From Ureibacillus massiliensis 4400831 = CIP 108448 = CCUG 49529 (lineage in GTDB: Bacteria; Bacillota; Bacilli; Bacillales_A; Planococcaceae): a DNA stretch of 64,000 nucleotides. The position numbers were made by a program, and so were the translations under genes. Positions within the stretch are counted from its first letter, which is position 1; each line of letters starts with the position of its first letter. The stretch lies in contig NZ_JPVQ01000002.1 of assembly GCF_000772965.1 (NCBI RefSeq), forward strand, positions 1 to 64,000. Direction: 5' to 3'. Under the pieces are notes generated by a model. That model saw only the letters and a list, made by a program, of their open reading frames with translations, was not told the origin of the DNA and made no database searches. This document shows, in pieces, positions 8,884 to 20,366 of the stretch.

Positions 8884-9225
8884 TTATTGTTGATTTAAAT
8901 TACGTAATAATTGTTCAATCTTATTACCGTATTCAACAGAAGCATCGTACTCGAACGTTATTTCTGGTGTTCTTCGTAAGCGAATTCGATGACCGATTTC
9001 TGTTCGAATGAACCCAGCAGCTTTCATTAAAGCATTTAACGTTTCTTGACGTTCTTTTTCATTTCCTAAAGAGGTAATGTAAACTGTTGCTTGTTGAAGG
9101 TCTCCTGTTACATGTACATCTGTAACAGTAACAAAGCCCACGCGCGGGTCTTTTATTTTACGACCAATAATATCTCCAAGCTCCTTTTTCATTTGCTCTG
9201 CAATACGATTTGCACGTAATGACAT
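8884..9225 (-). CDS. rbfA: 30S ribosome-binding factor A
   Basis: This 113-residue KH-like cold-shock protein binds 30S precursors and helps 16S 5'-end maturation. Family sequence is clear: [17 protein letters not shown] near the start, [14 protein letters not shown] at about 22-36, and [18 protein letters not shown] near 83-100. Usual length. It follows ylxP by 52 nt at the end of the nusA-infB cluster and is followed by a hairpin terminator. Confidence 0.96.
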   Translation of the reverse strand: MSLRANRIAEQMKKELGDIIGRKIKDPRVGFVTVTDVHVTGDLQQATVYITSLGNEKERQETLNALMKAAGFIRTEIGHRIRLRRTPEITFEYDASVEYGNKIEQLLRNLNQQ

Positions 9226-9277
9226 ACTTTGTCACCCCTAAACTACTATTCGTTAGGGTTATTAATCCCCTAAAACC

Positions 9278-9556
9278 TTATAAATATTCGCGCCAAACAT
9301 CTAGTTGGTCCCATTCTGGATTTGACTGAAGATATGCAAGCGCGTTGTTAATTTCTCGTTCTGCACTCAACTTTGATGATGCGACAGCAACAAGAGCAAT
9401 TCTTGTACGCTGCCACACATCTTGGTGATCAATTTCAGCAACTGAGACGTTAAACTTCTGTTTTGTACGAGTGATCATTCGTTGGAGAACTGCACGTTTT
9501 TCTTTTAGCGAATGGGCAGTTTGAATCATAAATTCAACTTCTGCGTAAACGATCAC
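9278..9556 (-). CDS. ylxP: DUF503-family protein YlxP
   Basis: This 92-residue protein belongs to the small DUF503 family conserved between infB and rbfA in Bacillales. Recognisable parts are the [13 protein letters not shown] segment near 16-29 and the core [26 protein letters not shown], which I identify from position and pattern. A role in ribosome assembly or translation is suspected for the family but is not shown by the sequence. It overlaps infB by 4 nt, implying translational coupling. Confidence 0.9.
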   Translation of the reverse strand: MIVYAEVEFMIQTAHSLKEKRAVLQRMITRTKQKFNVSVAEIDHQDVWQRTRIALVAVASSKLSAEREINNALAYLQSNPEWDQLDVWREYL

Positions 9557-11841
9557 GTGCGTTTAATTTCTTCCATTACGAAGGCTTCGATAATATCGCC
9601 TTCTTTTACATCGTTGAAGTTTTTAATTGTGATACCACATTCGTAACCTTTTGCGACTTCTTTCGCGTCGTCTTTGAAACGTTTTAATGAATCAAGTTCT
9701 CCTTCAAATACAACAATTCCATCACGAATGACACGTACACCAGAATCACGAGTAACTTTTCCTTCTATTATATAAGATCCCGCGATTGTACCCACTTTCG
9801 ATACTTTAATTGTTTGTCGAACTTCCGCTTGACCGATGATTTTTTCTTCATATTCAGGATCAAGCATACCTTTCATAGCCGATTCAATTTCTTCGATTAC
9901 TTTGTAGATAATTCTATGAAGACGGATATCTACGCCCTCTTCTTCTGCAGCACGCTTTGCATTAACATCAGGGCGTACGTTAAATCCAATTACAATTGCA
10001 TTTGAAGCTGCTGCAAGAGTGATATCAGATTCTGTAATTGCACCTACACCTGTATGAATAATTTTTACATTAACGCCTTCTACATCGATTTTCATCAATG
10101 AGGCAACCATTGCTTCAACAGTACCTTGAACATCCGCTTTAACGATGATGTTTAATTCTTTCACATCACCTTGGCTCATTTGTTCGAATAAATTATCTAA
10201 TGTAACGCGTTGTTTTTCTGAGCGATTCGCTTGGATAGCAGTCATTGCACGAGATTCCCCAACCTGACGAGCAGTTTTTTCATCTTCGAATACAACGAAA
10301 CGGTCACCAGCTTGTGGAACTTCATTGATTCCTGTAATTTCAACTGGTGTTGCAGGTCCTGCTTCTTTTACACGTCTACCCATATCGTTCACCATTGCAC
10401 GAACACGTCCGTATGCATGACCAACAACGATTGGATCTCCTATACGTAATGTACCATCCTGTACTAGAAGGGTTGCAACAGAACCACGACCTTTATCTAA
10501 TTGCGCTTCAATAACAGTACCAATTGCATTTTTATCAGGGTTTGCTTTTAGTTCAGCAACCTCAGCAATTAATAAAATCATTTCTAATAGTGTATCGATA
10601 CCTTCGCCTTTTAATGCAGAAATAGGTACGAAGATTGTATCGCCGCCCCAATCCTCTGGAACTAAGCCATGTTCTGTTAGTTCTTGCATTACACGGTCAG
10701 GATTTGCAGATGGTTTATCCATTTTATTTACCGCAACGATAATTGGCACTTCTGCAGCTTTCGCATGGTTGATTGCTTCAACTGTTTGAGGCATTACACC
10801 ATCATCAGCAGCAACTACAATAATCGCTAAGTCAGTAATTTTCGCCCCACGAGCACGCATTGTTGTAAATGCTGCGTGTCCAGGAGTATCTAAAAACGTA
10901 ATTTTTTTACCATCAATATTTACTTGATATGCACCGATATGTTGTGTAATACCACCAGCTTCTCCAGCTGTAACTTTTGTATTACGAATTGAATCTAGTA
11001 ATGTTGTTTTACCATGGTCAACGTGCCCCATGATTGTTACAACAGGTGGACGTTCTACTAATTCTTCTTCATTTATTTCTTCTTGCTCGAAGTATACTTC
11101 TAGATCTGTTTTATCAACGCGAACTTCTTCTTCTACTTCGACACCATAATCTGCACAAATTAACTCAATTGCATCTTTATCTAAATCTTGGTTTATTGTC
11201 GCCATGACACCAAGCATAAATAATTTTTTAATAAGCTCAGATGGTTCTCTGTGTAGTTTTTTTGCAAGTTCTGCAACTGTTAATGATTCATAGAATGTAA
11301 TTTTTTCAGGTAATTCTTTTGGAGTAATAGGCTGTGATGGTTGATGCGTTTTAGGATGACGACGCTTTCCACCGTGAATACCTGGCTTTTTACGTTGATT
11401 AAAGCCACCTTTTTTATTCCCCTGATTATTATCTTGATTAAAGCTTCTTTGATTTTTATTTTTTGGTCTGTCGTTGCTTTGTGTTTGCGATTGTGATTGT
11501 GATTTTGATTGTGTTTGTTTCTGATTGTTTTGTGTTATATTAGCTGATCGATTGTTGTTTTTTTCAGGCATTTTATTTTCTTTTCTAGTTTCCTTTTTTT
11601 GTTGGTCCTGTCTATTAGAAACAGGCTTTGTTTGTCTTTCTTGCTGTTTTGGTGATGAAGTGTTTTGTTTAGCTGTATTACCTTGTTGGTTAAATACAGT
11701 ATCCAATTGAGACACAGCATCACTCGTCAGCGTAGACATATGATTAGAAACATTTATATTTAATTTTTTTAGCTCTTCAATGACTTCTTTACTCGATTTA
11801 TTCACTTTTTTTGCATATTCATGAACTCTTAATTTGGTCAT
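9553..11841 (-). CDS. infB: Translation initiation factor IF-2
   Basis: This 762-residue GTPase delivers fMet-tRNA to the 30S subunit and promotes subunit joining. It has an N-terminal IF2_N domain (about 1-50), then a low-complexity Q/N/K-rich linker (about 55-165), then a second IF2_N domain. The G domain carries GHVDHGKTT near 272, DTPGHAAF and NKMD. Domains II, III and the C-terminal tRNA-binding domain IV follow. All G motifs are intact. The linker is repetitive at DNA level ([10 protein letters not shown]). It lies 14 nt after ylxQ within the rimP-nusA-infB operon. Confidence 0.97.
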   Translation of the reverse strand: MTKLRVHEYAKKVNKSSKEVIEELKKLNINVSNHMSTLTSDAVSQLDTVFNQQGNTAKQNTSSPKQQERQTKPVSNRQDQQKKETRKENKMPEKNNNRSANITQNNQKQTQSKSQSQSQTQSNDRPKNKNQRSFNQDNNQGNKKGGFNQRKKPGIHGGKRRHPKTHQPSQPITPKELPEKITFYESLTVAELAKKLHREPSELIKKLFMLGVMATINQDLDKDAIELICADYGVEVEEEVRVDKTDLEVYFEQEEINEEELVERPPVVTIMGHVDHGKTTLLDSIRNTKVTAGEAGGITQHIGAYQVNIDGKKITFLDTPGHAAFTTMRARGAKITDLAIIVVAADDGVMPQTVEAINHAKAAEVPIIVAVNKMDKPSANPDRVMQELTEHGLVPEDWGGDTIFVPISALKGEGIDTLLEMILLIAEVAELKANPDKNAIGTVIEAQLDKGRGSVATLLVQDGTLRIGDPIVVGHAYGRVRAMVNDMGRRVKEAGPATPVEITGINEVPQAGDRFVVFEDEKTARQVGESRAMTAIQANRSEKQRVTLDNLFEQMSQGDVKELNIIVKADVQGTVEAMVASLMKIDVEGVNVKIIHTGVGAITESDITLAAASNAIVIGFNVRPDVNAKRAAEEEGVDIRLHRIIYKVIEEIESAMKGMLDPEYEEKIIGQAEVRQTIKVSKVGTIAGSYIIEGKVTRDSGVRVIRDGIVVFEGELDSLKRFKDDAKEVAKGYECGITIKNFNDVKEGDIIEAFVMEEIKRT

Positions 11842-11855
11842 CAGCTCACCCCCGA

Positions 11856-12164
11856 TTATTTTTCGTTGAGTAGACTAGACATTTTTTTCGCGAAACCACT
11901 ATCTACTATAGCTAGTGCGACTCGTGCTTGTTTACCAGTAGCATGTCCCAGTTGGTAGCGATCACCAATCACATGATACTCAACATTGTAATACGTACAT
12001 TTATCTTGAATTTTTTTGGTAGAATTGTGCGATGCATCCGATGCTAACAAGATAAGTTTAGCATTCCCAGTTTGTATCGCTTTCACTACTAATTCTTCAC
12101 CTGATATGATTTTACGCGCTCTTGCTGCTAACCCCAGTAATTGGAACAGCTTTTCGTTTATCAT
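11856..12164 (-). CDS. ylxQ: L7Ae-like K-turn RNA-binding protein YlxQ
   Basis: This 102-residue protein has the L7Ae/L30e fold signature [22 protein letters not shown] at the N-terminus and [18 protein letters not shown] in the middle. The family binds kink-turn RNAs; YlxQ is a non-essential paralogue of L7Ae/RplGB with no settled target. It overlaps rnpM by 4 nt and precedes infB, the conserved Bacillales arrangement. Confidence 0.92.
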   Translation of the reverse strand: MINEKLFQLLGLAARARKIISGEELVVKAIQTGNAKLILLASDASHNSTKKIQDKCTYYNVEYHVIGDRYQLGHATGKQARVALAIVDSGFAKKMSSLLNEK

Positions 12165-12439
12165 AAAATCGACTCCCTACGAATTAATCTTAATAATTCG
12201 TCGTACACTTCCTCAGGTATTTTCGCTTCTAATTGTCGTTCTAACATATTTTTCTTTCGAGCCAACTCAATGGCTTCTTCAGATTTTGAAACGTAAGCGC
12301 CGCGGCCAGACTTTTTACCTGTTGGATCAACAGAAACCTCGCCTTCCTTAGATCGAACAATACGTAGCATCGATTTTTTCGGAAGCATTTCACCTGTAAC
12401 AACGCATTTACGTAGTGGTACTTTTCTATTTGTCGACAT
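12161..12439 (-). CDS. rnpM: RNase P modulator RnpM (YlxR)
   Basis: This 92-residue basic protein shows the YlxR family pattern: RKVPLRKCVVTGEMLPKKS near the start, the DPTGKKSGRGAYVSKS loop at about 38-53, and a helical C-terminus. The B. subtilis homologue binds RNase P RNA and was renamed RnpM for modulating RNase P activity; it has also been linked to transcription control. It sits between nusA and ylxQ and overlaps the latter by 4 nt. Confidence 0.93.
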   Translation of the reverse strand: MSTNRKVPLRKCVVTGEMLPKKSMLRIVRSKEGEVSVDPTGKKSGRGAYVSKSEEAIELARKKNMLERQLEAKIPEEVYDELLRLIRRESIL

Positions 12440-12517
12440 GAGAATTCACCTTCCTATTAGCTCATTACATGAATCGATCTGTAATTGAACTTATAAATAT
12501 TGAGTATTCTAAGATGA

Positions 12518-13666
12518 TTATTCTTCGTCGTCTTGATATAAATCGTATTCTACATCGTATGTTTCTTGTTTTTCTTCAGCATCATCATACTGTGGAATGA
12601 ACGTGCTCGTTTCTGATGGATAAATGCCTAATTCACGGGCATCTGTTTCACTTTTTATATCAATTTTCCATCCTGTTAATTTTGCAGCTAAGCGAGCATT
12701 TTGTCCGCGCTTCCCAATAGCTAAAGATAATTGATAATCTGGTACTACAACAGTTGTTGATTTTTCTTCTTCATTTACTTGTACGTCTAATACCTTTGAA
12801 GGGCTTAATGCATTGGCAACAAAAACAACTGGATCTTCTGACCATTCAACGATATCAATTTTCTCACCGTTTAGTTCGTTTACAATTGTTTGAACTCTTT
12901 GTCCTTTTGCACCAACACATGCTCCAACTGCATCTACTTCTTCGTTATGAGCATGTACAGAGATTTTTGAGCGATCACCAGCTTCACGTGCAATCGATTT
13001 AATCTCTACTATTCCTTCAAAAATTTCTGGTACTTCCATTTCGAAAAGACGACGAAGCAATCCAGGATGTGTTCTTGAAACAATAACTTGTGGTCCGCGT
13101 GTAGTACGTTCTACTTTTGTTATATAGACTTTAATACGTTGCTGAGGTTTATAGACTTCACCTTGAATTTGTTCATTTACTGGTAGAGCAGCTTCCACTT
13201 TACCTAAACTAATATAAATATTACGAGAATCCATACGTTCAATCGTACCGTTGACAATATCATCTGTACGATCAACGAATTCTTCATAAATAATTCCACG
13301 TTCTGCTTCACGTACACGTTGAGTAACAACTTGTTTTGCAGTTTGAGCGGCAATACGTCCAAAATTACGTGGTGTTACTTCTTGTTCTAGAATATCCCCA
13401 ACCTCATAAGCAGGATTTATTTCCTTTGCTTCTTCAAGGGAAATTTGAAGACGGTCATCCTCTACCTCTTCCACTACATCTTTTCGAGAAAAGACCTTCA
13501 TTGAGCCATTTTCTAAATTCAAATCAACACGTACATTTTGCGCTTGATTAAAATTACGTTTATATGCAGTAACTAAGGCTGCCTCAATTGCTTCAATAAG
13601 TACATCTCTTGAAATACCTTTTTGTTGTTCTAGAGCAGTTAAAGCATCTAGTAAATCACTACTCAT
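12518..13666 (-). CDS. nusA: Transcription termination/antitermination factor NusA
   Basis: This 382-residue RNA polymerase-associated factor controls pausing, termination and antitermination. The N-terminal polymerase-binding domain spans about 1-125. The S1 domain follows at about 135-200, then KH1 (GACVGAKGQRVQTIVNEL near 250) and KH2 (LAIGKRGQNARLAAKLTG near 315-335). A short acidic tail ends the protein, with no C-terminal acidic repeats, as in other Bacillales. It lies 25 nt after rimP. Confidence 0.97.
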   Translation of the reverse strand: MSSDLLDALTALEQQKGISRDVLIEAIEAALVTAYKRNFNQAQNVRVDLNLENGSMKVFSRKDVVEEVEDDRLQISLEEAKEINPAYEVGDILEQEVTPRNFGRIAAQTAKQVVTQRVREAERGIIYEEFVDRTDDIVNGTIERMDSRNIYISLGKVEAALPVNEQIQGEVYKPQQRIKVYITKVERTTRGPQVIVSRTHPGLLRRLFEMEVPEIFEGIVEIKSIAREAGDRSKISVHAHNEEVDAVGACVGAKGQRVQTIVNELNGEKIDIVEWSEDPVVFVANALSPSKVLDVQVNEEEKSTTVVVPDYQLSLAIGKRGQNARLAAKLTGWKIDIKSETDARELGIYPSETSTFIPQYDDAEEKQETYDVEYDLYQDDEE

Positions 13667-13691
13667 CTAAATTCACTCCTAAAATTTCTAG

Positions 13692-14168
13692 TTATGATGA
13701 AAAGTCAATTGCAAGACGAGCCTTTGCAATTTTATCTTTTTCAATAAAAACATTAATTTTACGTGTTTTGATACGAACTTCCATTTCAAGGCCAACTTCA
13801 GTATATGCTGTTAAGTAGCCTTCGAATTCTTTCATATCTTTAATTGGCTCGTATGTTTTTACATGAATAAACTTTCCGATAGCTTTTTGGAAGTCTGATT
13901 CTTTTTTCAATGGACGTTCAGCCCCGGGAGAAGATACTTCCAAATAATAGTTTTGTTCTATCGGATCTTTTTCATCGAGTACAACACTCAGTTTTTCACT
14001 TACTAAAGCGCATTGGTCAATATCGATTCCACCTTCTGGGGTATCAATATAAACTCGCAGAAACCAATTCCGTCCTTCTCTCACAAATTCAATATCAACA
14101 AGTTCGAGGTTTAACTCATCTAATATAGGTGTGACATACTCTTCAATTACTGATGGTACTTTGCTCAT
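13692..14168 (-). CDS. rimP: Ribosome maturation factor RimP
   Basis: This 158-residue protein is needed for 30S maturation. It shows the family core RVYIDTPEGGIDIDQC near 48-63, SEKLSVVLDEKDPI, and the hallmark YLEVSSPGAERPLKKESDF at about 80-98. The C-terminal SH3-like domain follows. It is first in the rimP-nusA-rnpM-ylxQ-infB-ylxP-rbfA cluster, and a CGGGAGGAAATT-like ribosome site precedes its ATG. Confidence 0.95.
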   Translation of the reverse strand: MSKVPSVIEEYVTPILDELNLELVDIEFVREGRNWFLRVYIDTPEGGIDIDQCALVSEKLSVVLDEKDPIEQNYYLEVSSPGAERPLKKESDFQKAIGKFIHVKTYEPIKDMKEFEGYLTAYTEVGLEMEVRIKTRKINVFIEKDKIAKARLAIDFSS

Positions 14169-14555
14169 AATTTCCTCCCAACGTACACGTTCTTGTTCTT
14201 TTACAGCTTATATTTCCATGTTGTAGTCTATATATACAAAGAACGTAGTAAAACGAAATGTTGTGTAAATTTTCAAATTACAACATTCTAACGATATGAA
14301 ACAGCAATTCCACCAAATACTGGTGTTATTGACGAGTCATCGCCAACTGTTTTTACGGAAATTTTCAAGCCATACAACAGAAAAGAGCGGGAGAAACCCA
14401 CTCTTTTGCTGCAAGACTATCAACAAATTATTACCATTACAATAGCATAAAACATAATTGAATGCAAATTTGCGTAAATTTGACACATGTTTCAAATAGA
14501 TTTTTTCAAGGGATTATTGTATTCTACTGCCAATCAAACAACTTCCCTCAATTTA
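14169..14555 (-). other. Intergenic region between polC and rimP
   Basis: These 387 nt hold the polC terminator hairpin at 14381-14407 and must contain the promoter of the rimP-nusA-infB operon. A TATATA box lies at about 14231-14236 on the minus strand, but no convincing -35 could be placed 16-18 nt upstream. Positions 14409-14555, next to polC, show no gene or clear signal. Confidence 0.35.
14374..14407 (-). terminator. Terminator-like hairpin after polC
   Basis: On the minus strand AAAAGAGTGGG (14407-14397) pairs with CCCGCTCTTTT (14391-14381) with one G-U pair, around a 5-nt loop. The stem ends in TTTT, but the following CTGTTGT is a weak T-run. It lies about 150 nt after the polC stop. 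Confidence 0.6.
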
Positions 14556-17500
14556 CTAAAACAATGAGAGCTGATTCGCATCGGGTAGGCCCTCTAAACA
14601 GCCGAGCTGATCCATATATTCTATCAATGTTTTTGAAACGCGGCCGCGTTGTTGAAGATCTTCTTTTGATAAAAACTCTCCGTCTCCCCTAGCAGCAACA
14701 ATCGCTTTAGCAACGTTTGTTCCTAACCCTGGAATTGCATCAAACGGAGGAATCAATGAATTACCATCAATTACCCATTCACTTGCTTGCGAACGGTATA
14801 AGTCAACCTTTTTAATGCTCATACCCCGTTCACACATTTCTAGCGCAATTTCTAAAACCGTTTGTAAATCTTTTTCCTTTTTCGATGCATCTAAACCTTT
14901 TGCTACAATCTCTTCAATTTTTGCTCGAATCATTGAAGAACCTTGGGACATTACTATTAAATCAAAATCACTTGCACGAACGGTAAAATATGTCGCGTAA
15001 TAAACAAGCGGATGGTGCACTTTAAACCAGGCAATACGTACTGCGTTTAATACATAGGCTGTTGCATGGGCTTTAGGGAACATGTACTTAATCTTTTTAC
15101 AAGAATCAATATACCAATTTGGTACATTTTCAGCTCGCATTGCTTTTTCCATATCCTCCGTTAACCCTTTCCCTTTACGAACGGACTCCATTATTTTAAA
15201 GGCAAGACCAGGCTCTAATCCTTGGTAAATTAAATAAACCATAATGTCATCACGACAACCGATAACCTCTGCTAATACACAAGTTCCATTATGTATTAGC
15301 TCTTGGGCATTTCCTAACCAAACGTCCGTGCCGTGGGATAAACCGGAAATTTGTAGTAGCTCACTAAAAGTTGTCGGCTTTGTTTCCTCTAACATTTGAC
15401 GAACGAATTTTGTACCAAACTCCGGAATACCAAGTGTTCCTGTTTTACACATAATTTGTTCTTCAGTAACACCTAGGCTCTCTGTATTGGAAAAGATTTT
15501 CATTACCTCAGGATCATCTGTCGGAATTGCTTTTGGATCGATACCCGTCAAATCTTGTAGCATACGGAGTACCGTCGGATCATCGTGTCCGAGTATATCA
15601 AGTTTTAAAATATTATCATGAATAGAATGGAAGTCAAAATGCGTTGTTTTCCATTCTGAATCCTGCGCATCTGCAGGGTATTGGACAGGTGTGAAATCAT
15701 AAATATCCATATAGTCAGGTACAACCAGAATACCACCAGGGTGTTGCCCAGTTGTTCGTTTAACACCCGTACATCCTTGTACAAGCCGGTCAACTTCTGC
15801 ACCACGGAATGTTTTATTGTGATCTGTTGCATAACCTTTTACATAACCGTAGGCTGTTTTTTCCGCAACGGTACCAATTGTTCCTGCACGATATACATAA
15901 TCTTCTCCGAATAATTCCTTCGTATAGTTATGTGCATGGGCCTGATATTCACCACTAAAGTTTAAATCGATATCCGGTACTTTGTCTCCATTAAATCCTA
16001 AGAAGGTTTCAAACGGAATATCGTGTCCATCTTTTTTCAAGCTTGTCCCACATTCAGGACATTCTTTATTCGGTAAGTCGAACCCTGATCCGACAGATCC
16101 ATCTGTAAAGAATTCATTGTAATGGCATTTAGGACAAATATAGTGCGGCGGTAATGGATTTACTTCGGTAATTTCCATCATTGTTGCCACAAAAGATGAT
16201 CCTACGGAACCACGAGACCCAACTAAATATCCATCTGAAAGAGATTTTTTTACAAGCTGCGCTGAGATTAAATAAACCACCCCAAAACCGTGCCCTAAAA
16301 TGGAATCTAACTCTTTCTCAATACGCTTTTCAACAATTTCAGGCAATGTTTCACCGTAAATTTTGTGCGCCATTTCATAGGTCATATTCGTAATGGTTTC
16401 GTTAGATCCTTCAATATTTGGTGTATAAAGCTTGTCCTTAATCGGCACAACTTCACCGACCATATCAGCTATTTTTCGAGAATTTGTTACGACGATTTCT
16501 TTTGCTAAATCAGGACCTAAGAAATCAAACTCCTCCAACATTTCATTCGTTGTGCGGAAATGTACTTTCGGAAGCTTATGACGATTAAGTGGATTTGCTC
16601 CACCTTGTGAGCTAACTAATATTTCTCTAAAAATATGATCATTTTCATGTAAGTAATGAACATTCCCCGTAGCTACTACTGGCTTGTCCAATTTTTTACC
16701 TAGCTTTACTAATTTTCGAATGATGTCCTCTAAATTCCACTCGTCATGGACTACGCCACCATCAATCAGTTGTGAATAAACCGGCTTAGGATGAACCTCA
16801 ATATAATCATAAAATCCCGCTACCTTTTCTGCCTCTTCCGGTGATTTATTCATCATCGTTTCAAATAATTCACCGTTACTACATCCAGATCCAACTATAA
16901 GTCCTTTACGTAGTTTCGTTAAATCTGAACGTCTAATTCTTGGGACACGATGATAAGTTTGTGTATGAGCAATGGAAATCAGCTTAAACATGTTTTTTAA
17001 GCCTTCATTGTCAACAGCTAAGATTGTACAATGATATGGTCTTGCCGTTTTGTAGCTGTCATTACCCCCAACATGTTTATTAAAGTCATCATGGTATTCA
17101 ATACCTTTTTCTTTTGCTTCTTTTAGCAAATGTAACATTAACTCACCTGTTGCTTCTGTATCGTAAATAGCACGGTGATGTTGTGTTAATTCAATACCAT
17201 ATCTTTTACTTAATGTATTTAAACGATGGCTCTTTAAAGTTGGATTTAACATACGTGATAATTCCAATGTATCAATAACAGGATGAACAACACCTTGAAT
17301 TCCTGCTTTAGCGTATGCCGTATATAAGAACCCAATATCAAAGGAAGCGTTATGGGCAACTACAATGGCATCTCCGATAAATTCCCGAAACTCTGAAACA
17401 ACCTGATCAACCTCAGGCGCGTTTGTTAACATATCATCCGTAATATGTGTTAATTCAATAATCTTTGGCGTTAATGGTCTATGTGGGTTTGCAAATCTTT

Positions 17501-18884
17501 CGAATTTATCAATGACTTTACCTTCTTTAATTTTAACTGCAGCTAATTCAATGATTGTATCGTATGCTGTAGATAAACCTGTTGTTTCAACGTCAAAAAC
17601 AACATATGTAGCACTATCTAATTCGATATGCTGTTCTGCGTAAGCAATCGGTGCACCATCATCTACTAAATTTGCTTCTAAGCCATATATAATTTTTATC
17701 CCATGTTTTTTCCCTGCTGAATAAGCCTCAGGGAAGCCTTGCGCAACAGCGTGATCTGTTATAGCAATTGCAGGATGCCCCCATTTTGCAGCCTGAGCTA
17801 CAAGACTATCTATCGATGTTACTGCATCCATTGTACTCATTGGCGTATGTAAGTGTAATTCAACACGTTTTTCATTTTCGGGTGCTGTATCTTTACGAGA
17901 TTCTTTATGAATCTCATGTATGCCCTGAGCCATAATGACTAGGTCACGAACGAATGTGTCATTTTGAACTGCACCGCGCACTTTCACCCACATACCTTTT
18001 TTCAGTAATTTCATCATTTCGGCATCTTCGTCATTGCGGGAGAACATTTTCACTAACATTGAATCTGTGTAATCGGTCATTTTCAATTCTAAAAGTGAAC
18101 GTCCACTTTTTAGTTCTTTTATATCCACAGCAAAAACATATCCCTCAATAACTACACTACGCTCTTCTTCTTGAATGCGACGGATCTCTGTAATTTCTTG
18201 TTCTTTAATTTGACTACCCAAATGGAATGGTCCTTCGTGTACAGCGGTTGTAGATTTTTCACTTTTATTACTTTCACGACTTTGAAAGTCTTCCATCGCT
18301 TGTCTAGCAAGTTCTGCTTCTTCAAGCTGACGCTGCTGTACGTATTCTTCCTGAGCTATTCGCATTTCATCTGTTAAATCAGACATTTGGAAATCAATTG
18401 TGAATTGCGGGAATCCAAGATTCATATAGGCCTTTGTTAATTTATCTGCATATTTTGACTTTAACGTTAATTGCTCTACTTCTAAAACACAATCTACAAC
18501 AAGCTTAGTTCCCGTCCATTTTGGAATTTGTGAAATTAATCGTTCTTTTAATGTTGGTGACATTTGATCTATTTGATTTACGGCTGTTAACCAATAATCC
18601 GTAATGAGTTGTTCACTTACCTCTGGATTTCTCGTTTCAATAGAAATGTTCGTTTGAGCTATATTGGCAAACTGTTCAGCCATTCTCGTAATGAATAATT
18701 GATATAGTTTAAAAGGTAAAATATTTGAAAGTTTAATAGAAAAACTCCAAATACGATTCTTTTTATGAACCGTTACACGCGTGAGCTCACCTTGTTCAAA
18801 AAAGGACATATACACATCTTCTGTTAATTGCAGCTGTTGCAATAGTGTTAGAAATAGTTGTCTTTCTTTTTGGTTGTCTGACAA
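14556..18884 (-). CDS. polC: DNA polymerase III alpha subunit, PolC type
   Basis: This 1442-residue protein is the main replicative polymerase of low-GC Gram-positives, with built-in 3'-5' proofreading. An OB domain lies at about 235-330. A PHP domain begins with [15 protein letters not shown] near 340 and is split by the DnaQ-type exonuclease that starts at [11 protein letters not shown]. The polymerase core follows, with [14 protein letters not shown], zinc-type cysteines (CPKC, CPEC) and [12 protein letters not shown]. The C-terminal NQLSLF is a beta-clamp-binding peptide. Full length for PolC. In B. subtilis proS lies immediately upstream; here rasP does, after only 95 nt. Confidence 0.98.
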   Translation of the reverse strand: MSDNQKERQLFLTLLQQLQLTEDVYMSFFEQGELTRVTVHKKNRIWSFSIKLSNILPFKLYQLFITRMAEQFANIAQTNISIETRNPEVSEQLITDYWLTAVNQIDQMSPTLKERLISQIPKWTGTKLVVDCVLEVEQLTLKSKYADKLTKAYMNLGFPQFTIDFQMSDLTDEMRIAQEEYVQQRQLEEAELARQAMEDFQSRESNKSEKSTTAVHEGPFHLGSQIKEQEITEIRRIQEEERSVVIEGYVFAVDIKELKSGRSLLELKMTDYTDSMLVKMFSRNDEDAEMMKLLKKGMWVKVRGAVQNDTFVRDLVIMAQGIHEIHKESRKDTAPENEKRVELHLHTPMSTMDAVTSIDSLVAQAAKWGHPAIAITDHAVAQGFPEAYSAGKKHGIKIIYGLEANLVDDGAPIAYAEQHIELDSATYVVFDVETTGLSTAYDTIIELAAVKIKEGKVIDKFERFANPHRPLTPKIIELTHITDDMLTNAPEVDQVVSEFREFIGDAIVVAHNASFDIGFLYTAYAKAGIQGVVHPVIDTLELSRMLNPTLKSHRLNTLSKRYGIELTQHHRAIYDTEATGELMLHLLKEAKEKGIEYHDDFNKHVGGNDSYKTARPYHCTILAVDNEGLKNMFKLISIAHTQTYHRVPRIRRSDLTKLRKGLIVGSGCSNGELFETMMNKSPEEAEKVAGFYDYIEVHPKPVYSQLIDGGVVHDEWNLEDIIRKLVKLGKKLDKPVVATGNVHYLHENDHIFREILVSSQGGANPLNRHKLPKVHFRTTNEMLEEFDFLGPDLAKEIVVTNSRKIADMVGEVVPIKDKLYTPNIEGSNETITNMTYEMAHKIYGETLPEIVEKRIEKELDSILGHGFGVVYLISAQLVKKSLSDGYLVGSRGSVGSSFVATMMEITEVNPLPPHYICPKCHYNEFFTDGSVGSGFDLPNKECPECGTSLKKDGHDIPFETFLGFNGDKVPDIDLNFSGEYQAHAHNYTKELFGEDYVYRAGTIGTVAEKTAYGYVKGYATDHNKTFRGAEVDRLVQGCTGVKRTTGQHPGGILVVPDYMDIYDFTPVQYPADAQDSEWKTTHFDFHSIHDNILKLDILGHDDPTVLRMLQDLTGIDPKAIPTDDPEVMKIFSNTESLGVTEEQIMCKTGTLGIPEFGTKFVRQMLEETKPTTFSELLQISGLSHGTDVWLGNAQELIHNGTCVLAEVIGCRDDIMVYLIYQGLEPGLAFKIMESVRKGKGLTEDMEKAMRAENVPNWYIDSCKKIKYMFPKAHATAYVLNAVRIAWFKVHHPLVYYATYFTVRASDFDLIVMSQGSSMIRAKIEEIVAKGLDASKKEKDLQTVLEIALEMCERGMSIKKVDLYRSQASEWVIDGNSLIPPFDAIPGLGTNVAKAIVAARGDGEFLSKEDLQQRGRVSKTLIEYMDQLGCLEGLPDANQLSLF

Positions 18885-18916
18885 AATAACTCACCTACTT
18901 TCCATAATTAAAATGA

Positions 18917-18954
18917 TTTAACCTTATTCAGAAAAAGGACTGAATAAGGTTAAA
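18917..18954. repeat. Perfect 15-bp inverted repeat between rasP and polC
   Basis: TTTAACCTTATTCAG (18917-18931) and CTGAATAAGGTTAAA (18940-18954) are exact reverse complements around an 8-nt loop. In the minus-strand transcript this hairpin follows the rasP stop and precedes the polC ribosome site. Only a weak T-run (TCATTTTAATT) follows, so it may be a terminator, an attenuator or an mRNA-processing element. It occupies the site where B. subtilis carries proS. Confidence 0.65.
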
Positions 18955-18979
18955 TTTTGAACTTTACTATTTATTTTAC

Positions 18980-20233
18980 CTAAAAGAAGAACCTTTGAAT
19001 ATCGTTCCATGTAACTACAACCATTAAAAGCATTAATAAAACGATACCTACAAAATGAACCATGCCCTCTTTTTGTCGGTCAATAGGCTTTCCTCGTACT
19101 GCTTCAATACCAAAGAACAGTAATCGTCCACCATCTAGTGCAGGTAATGGTAATAAGTTCATAATACCGAGATTAATACTTAATAAAGCTGCCCAGTTCA
19201 TCAAATTAAAAATCCCATATTGAGCAACTGTTTCAGTCGCTTTATAAATCCCCACCGGACCAGATAGGGCATCAATTGAAAATTGTCCAGTCACTAATTT
19301 CCCTAGCAGCTCCCCAATAAGGATTGTATAATCCCATGTTTGAGTTGCACCAAAGACGACTGCTTTAATTGGATCCTTCTCAATTGGTCTAAGTACGCCA
19401 ATTTGTCCGAACTCTGTACCATTTTCTTCAAGTGTACTTGGTGTAATTACTAATTCTAATTCTTGTCCGTCTCGTTCTACTATAAAGTTTAATGGTTTAC
19501 CTGGATTTTCTTGAACCGTTCCAGAAAGCTCTGTCCAATTGTCAATCTCTTGTCCATTGATGGCTTTAACATAGTCTCCAGATTCCATTCCTGCAACTTG
19601 TGCTGCTGAATTATCCTGTACTGAAGAAATGATAGGCTCATTGGATGGAACACCGCTTAAAAAGCCTAATGCCATTAAAATGAAAAACGCTAAAATGAAA
19701 TTAAATAATGGTCCTGCAAATATTGCCATTGCTCTTTGACCAACTGTTTTTGAATTAAACTGACGATCAACAGGAGCAATCATTAGCTCTGTACCATTTT
19801 CAACGATTGTAGCATTTCTAGAAACGGAATAACGAACCATGTGCTCGTCTTCATCATATCCTTCGATAAAGAGATCTTTCTCTAAATCTGCTCGTTCTAC
19901 CTCTAAAAATACAACATTCGGATGTTGAACATTTTGATTTAAATAGATTTTTTCAGCTATATCATCATTATTTAATATAATTCCGACGCGATAGCCTGGC
20001 TGAAGTTCAATTTGATCAACATCTTCACCAGCCATTCGAACATATCCACCTAATGGGAGTAGTCGAATCGTGTAAAGAGTTTCCCCTTTCATCATACCAA
20101 ATATTTTTGGACCCATTCCAATTGCAAACTCACGGACCATAATCCCTGCCCGTTTTGCAAAAATAAAATGGCCTAACTCATGAAAGAAAACTAAGGATCC
20201 AAATATAATGATAAACGCGATAACCGTTTGCAT
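18980..20233 (-). CDS. rasP: Site-2 (intramembrane) metalloprotease RasP
   Basis: This 417-residue membrane zinc protease (RseP/YluC family) cleaves within membrane segments of anti-sigma factors and signal peptides. The HExxH motif is HELGH at 18-22 in the first membrane helix. A PDZ domain spans about 215-290 (VAGMESGDYVKAINGQEIDN). The second catalytic motif NLLPLPALDGGRLLFFG lies near 360-376. An insertion between helices 1 and 2 (about 70-160) is usual for Bacillales. It follows dxr in the cdsA-dxr-rasP order and is separated from polC by a 15-bp hairpin. Confidence 0.96.
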   Translation of the reverse strand: MQTVIAFIIIFGSLVFFHELGHFIFAKRAGIMVREFAIGMGPKIFGMMKGETLYTIRLLPLGGYVRMAGEDVDQIELQPGYRVGIILNNDDIAEKIYLNQNVQHPNVVFLEVERADLEKDLFIEGYDEDEHMVRYSVSRNATIVENGTELMIAPVDRQFNSKTVGQRAMAIFAGPLFNFILAFFILMALGFLSGVPSNEPIISSVQDNSAAQVAGMESGDYVKAINGQEIDNWTELSGTVQENPGKPLNFIVERDGQELELVITPSTLEENGTEFGQIGVLRPIEKDPIKAVVFGATQTWDYTILIGELLGKLVTGQFSIDALSGPVGIYKATETVAQYGIFNLMNWAALLSINLGIMNLLPLPALDGGRLLFFGIEAVRGKPIDRQKEGMVHFVGIVLLMLLMVVVTWNDIQRFFF

Positions 20234-20250
20234 TCTTTCCCCACCTTTTA

Positions 20251-20328
20251 GAGCAAAATGATTTGTGTTTGCTCAAAATTACCTATACTTTTCACATTCA
20301 TAAAGGGAAACCGATTTTGTTGGTTTCC
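20251..20328 (-). repeat. Two small hairpins in the dxr-rasP gap
   Basis: GGAAACC/GGTTTCC (20306-20312 with 20322-20328) and GAGCAAA/TTTGCTC (20251-20257 with 20268-20274) are perfect 7-bp dyads. In the transcript they follow dxr and lie just before the rasP Shine-Dalgarno AAAGGTGGGG. Neither has a T-run, so they are more likely spacer structures or translation modulators than terminators. Confidence 0.4.
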
Positions 20329-20366
20329 AATAAACCACACCTATACAACAGCGAACGGTATGTAAA

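Noticed and set aside
11460-11560. Repetitive QSQSQ-coding tract in infB as a mobile or repeat element
   Set aside because: It is an in-frame low-complexity linker, which is normal in IF-2 N-terminal regions.
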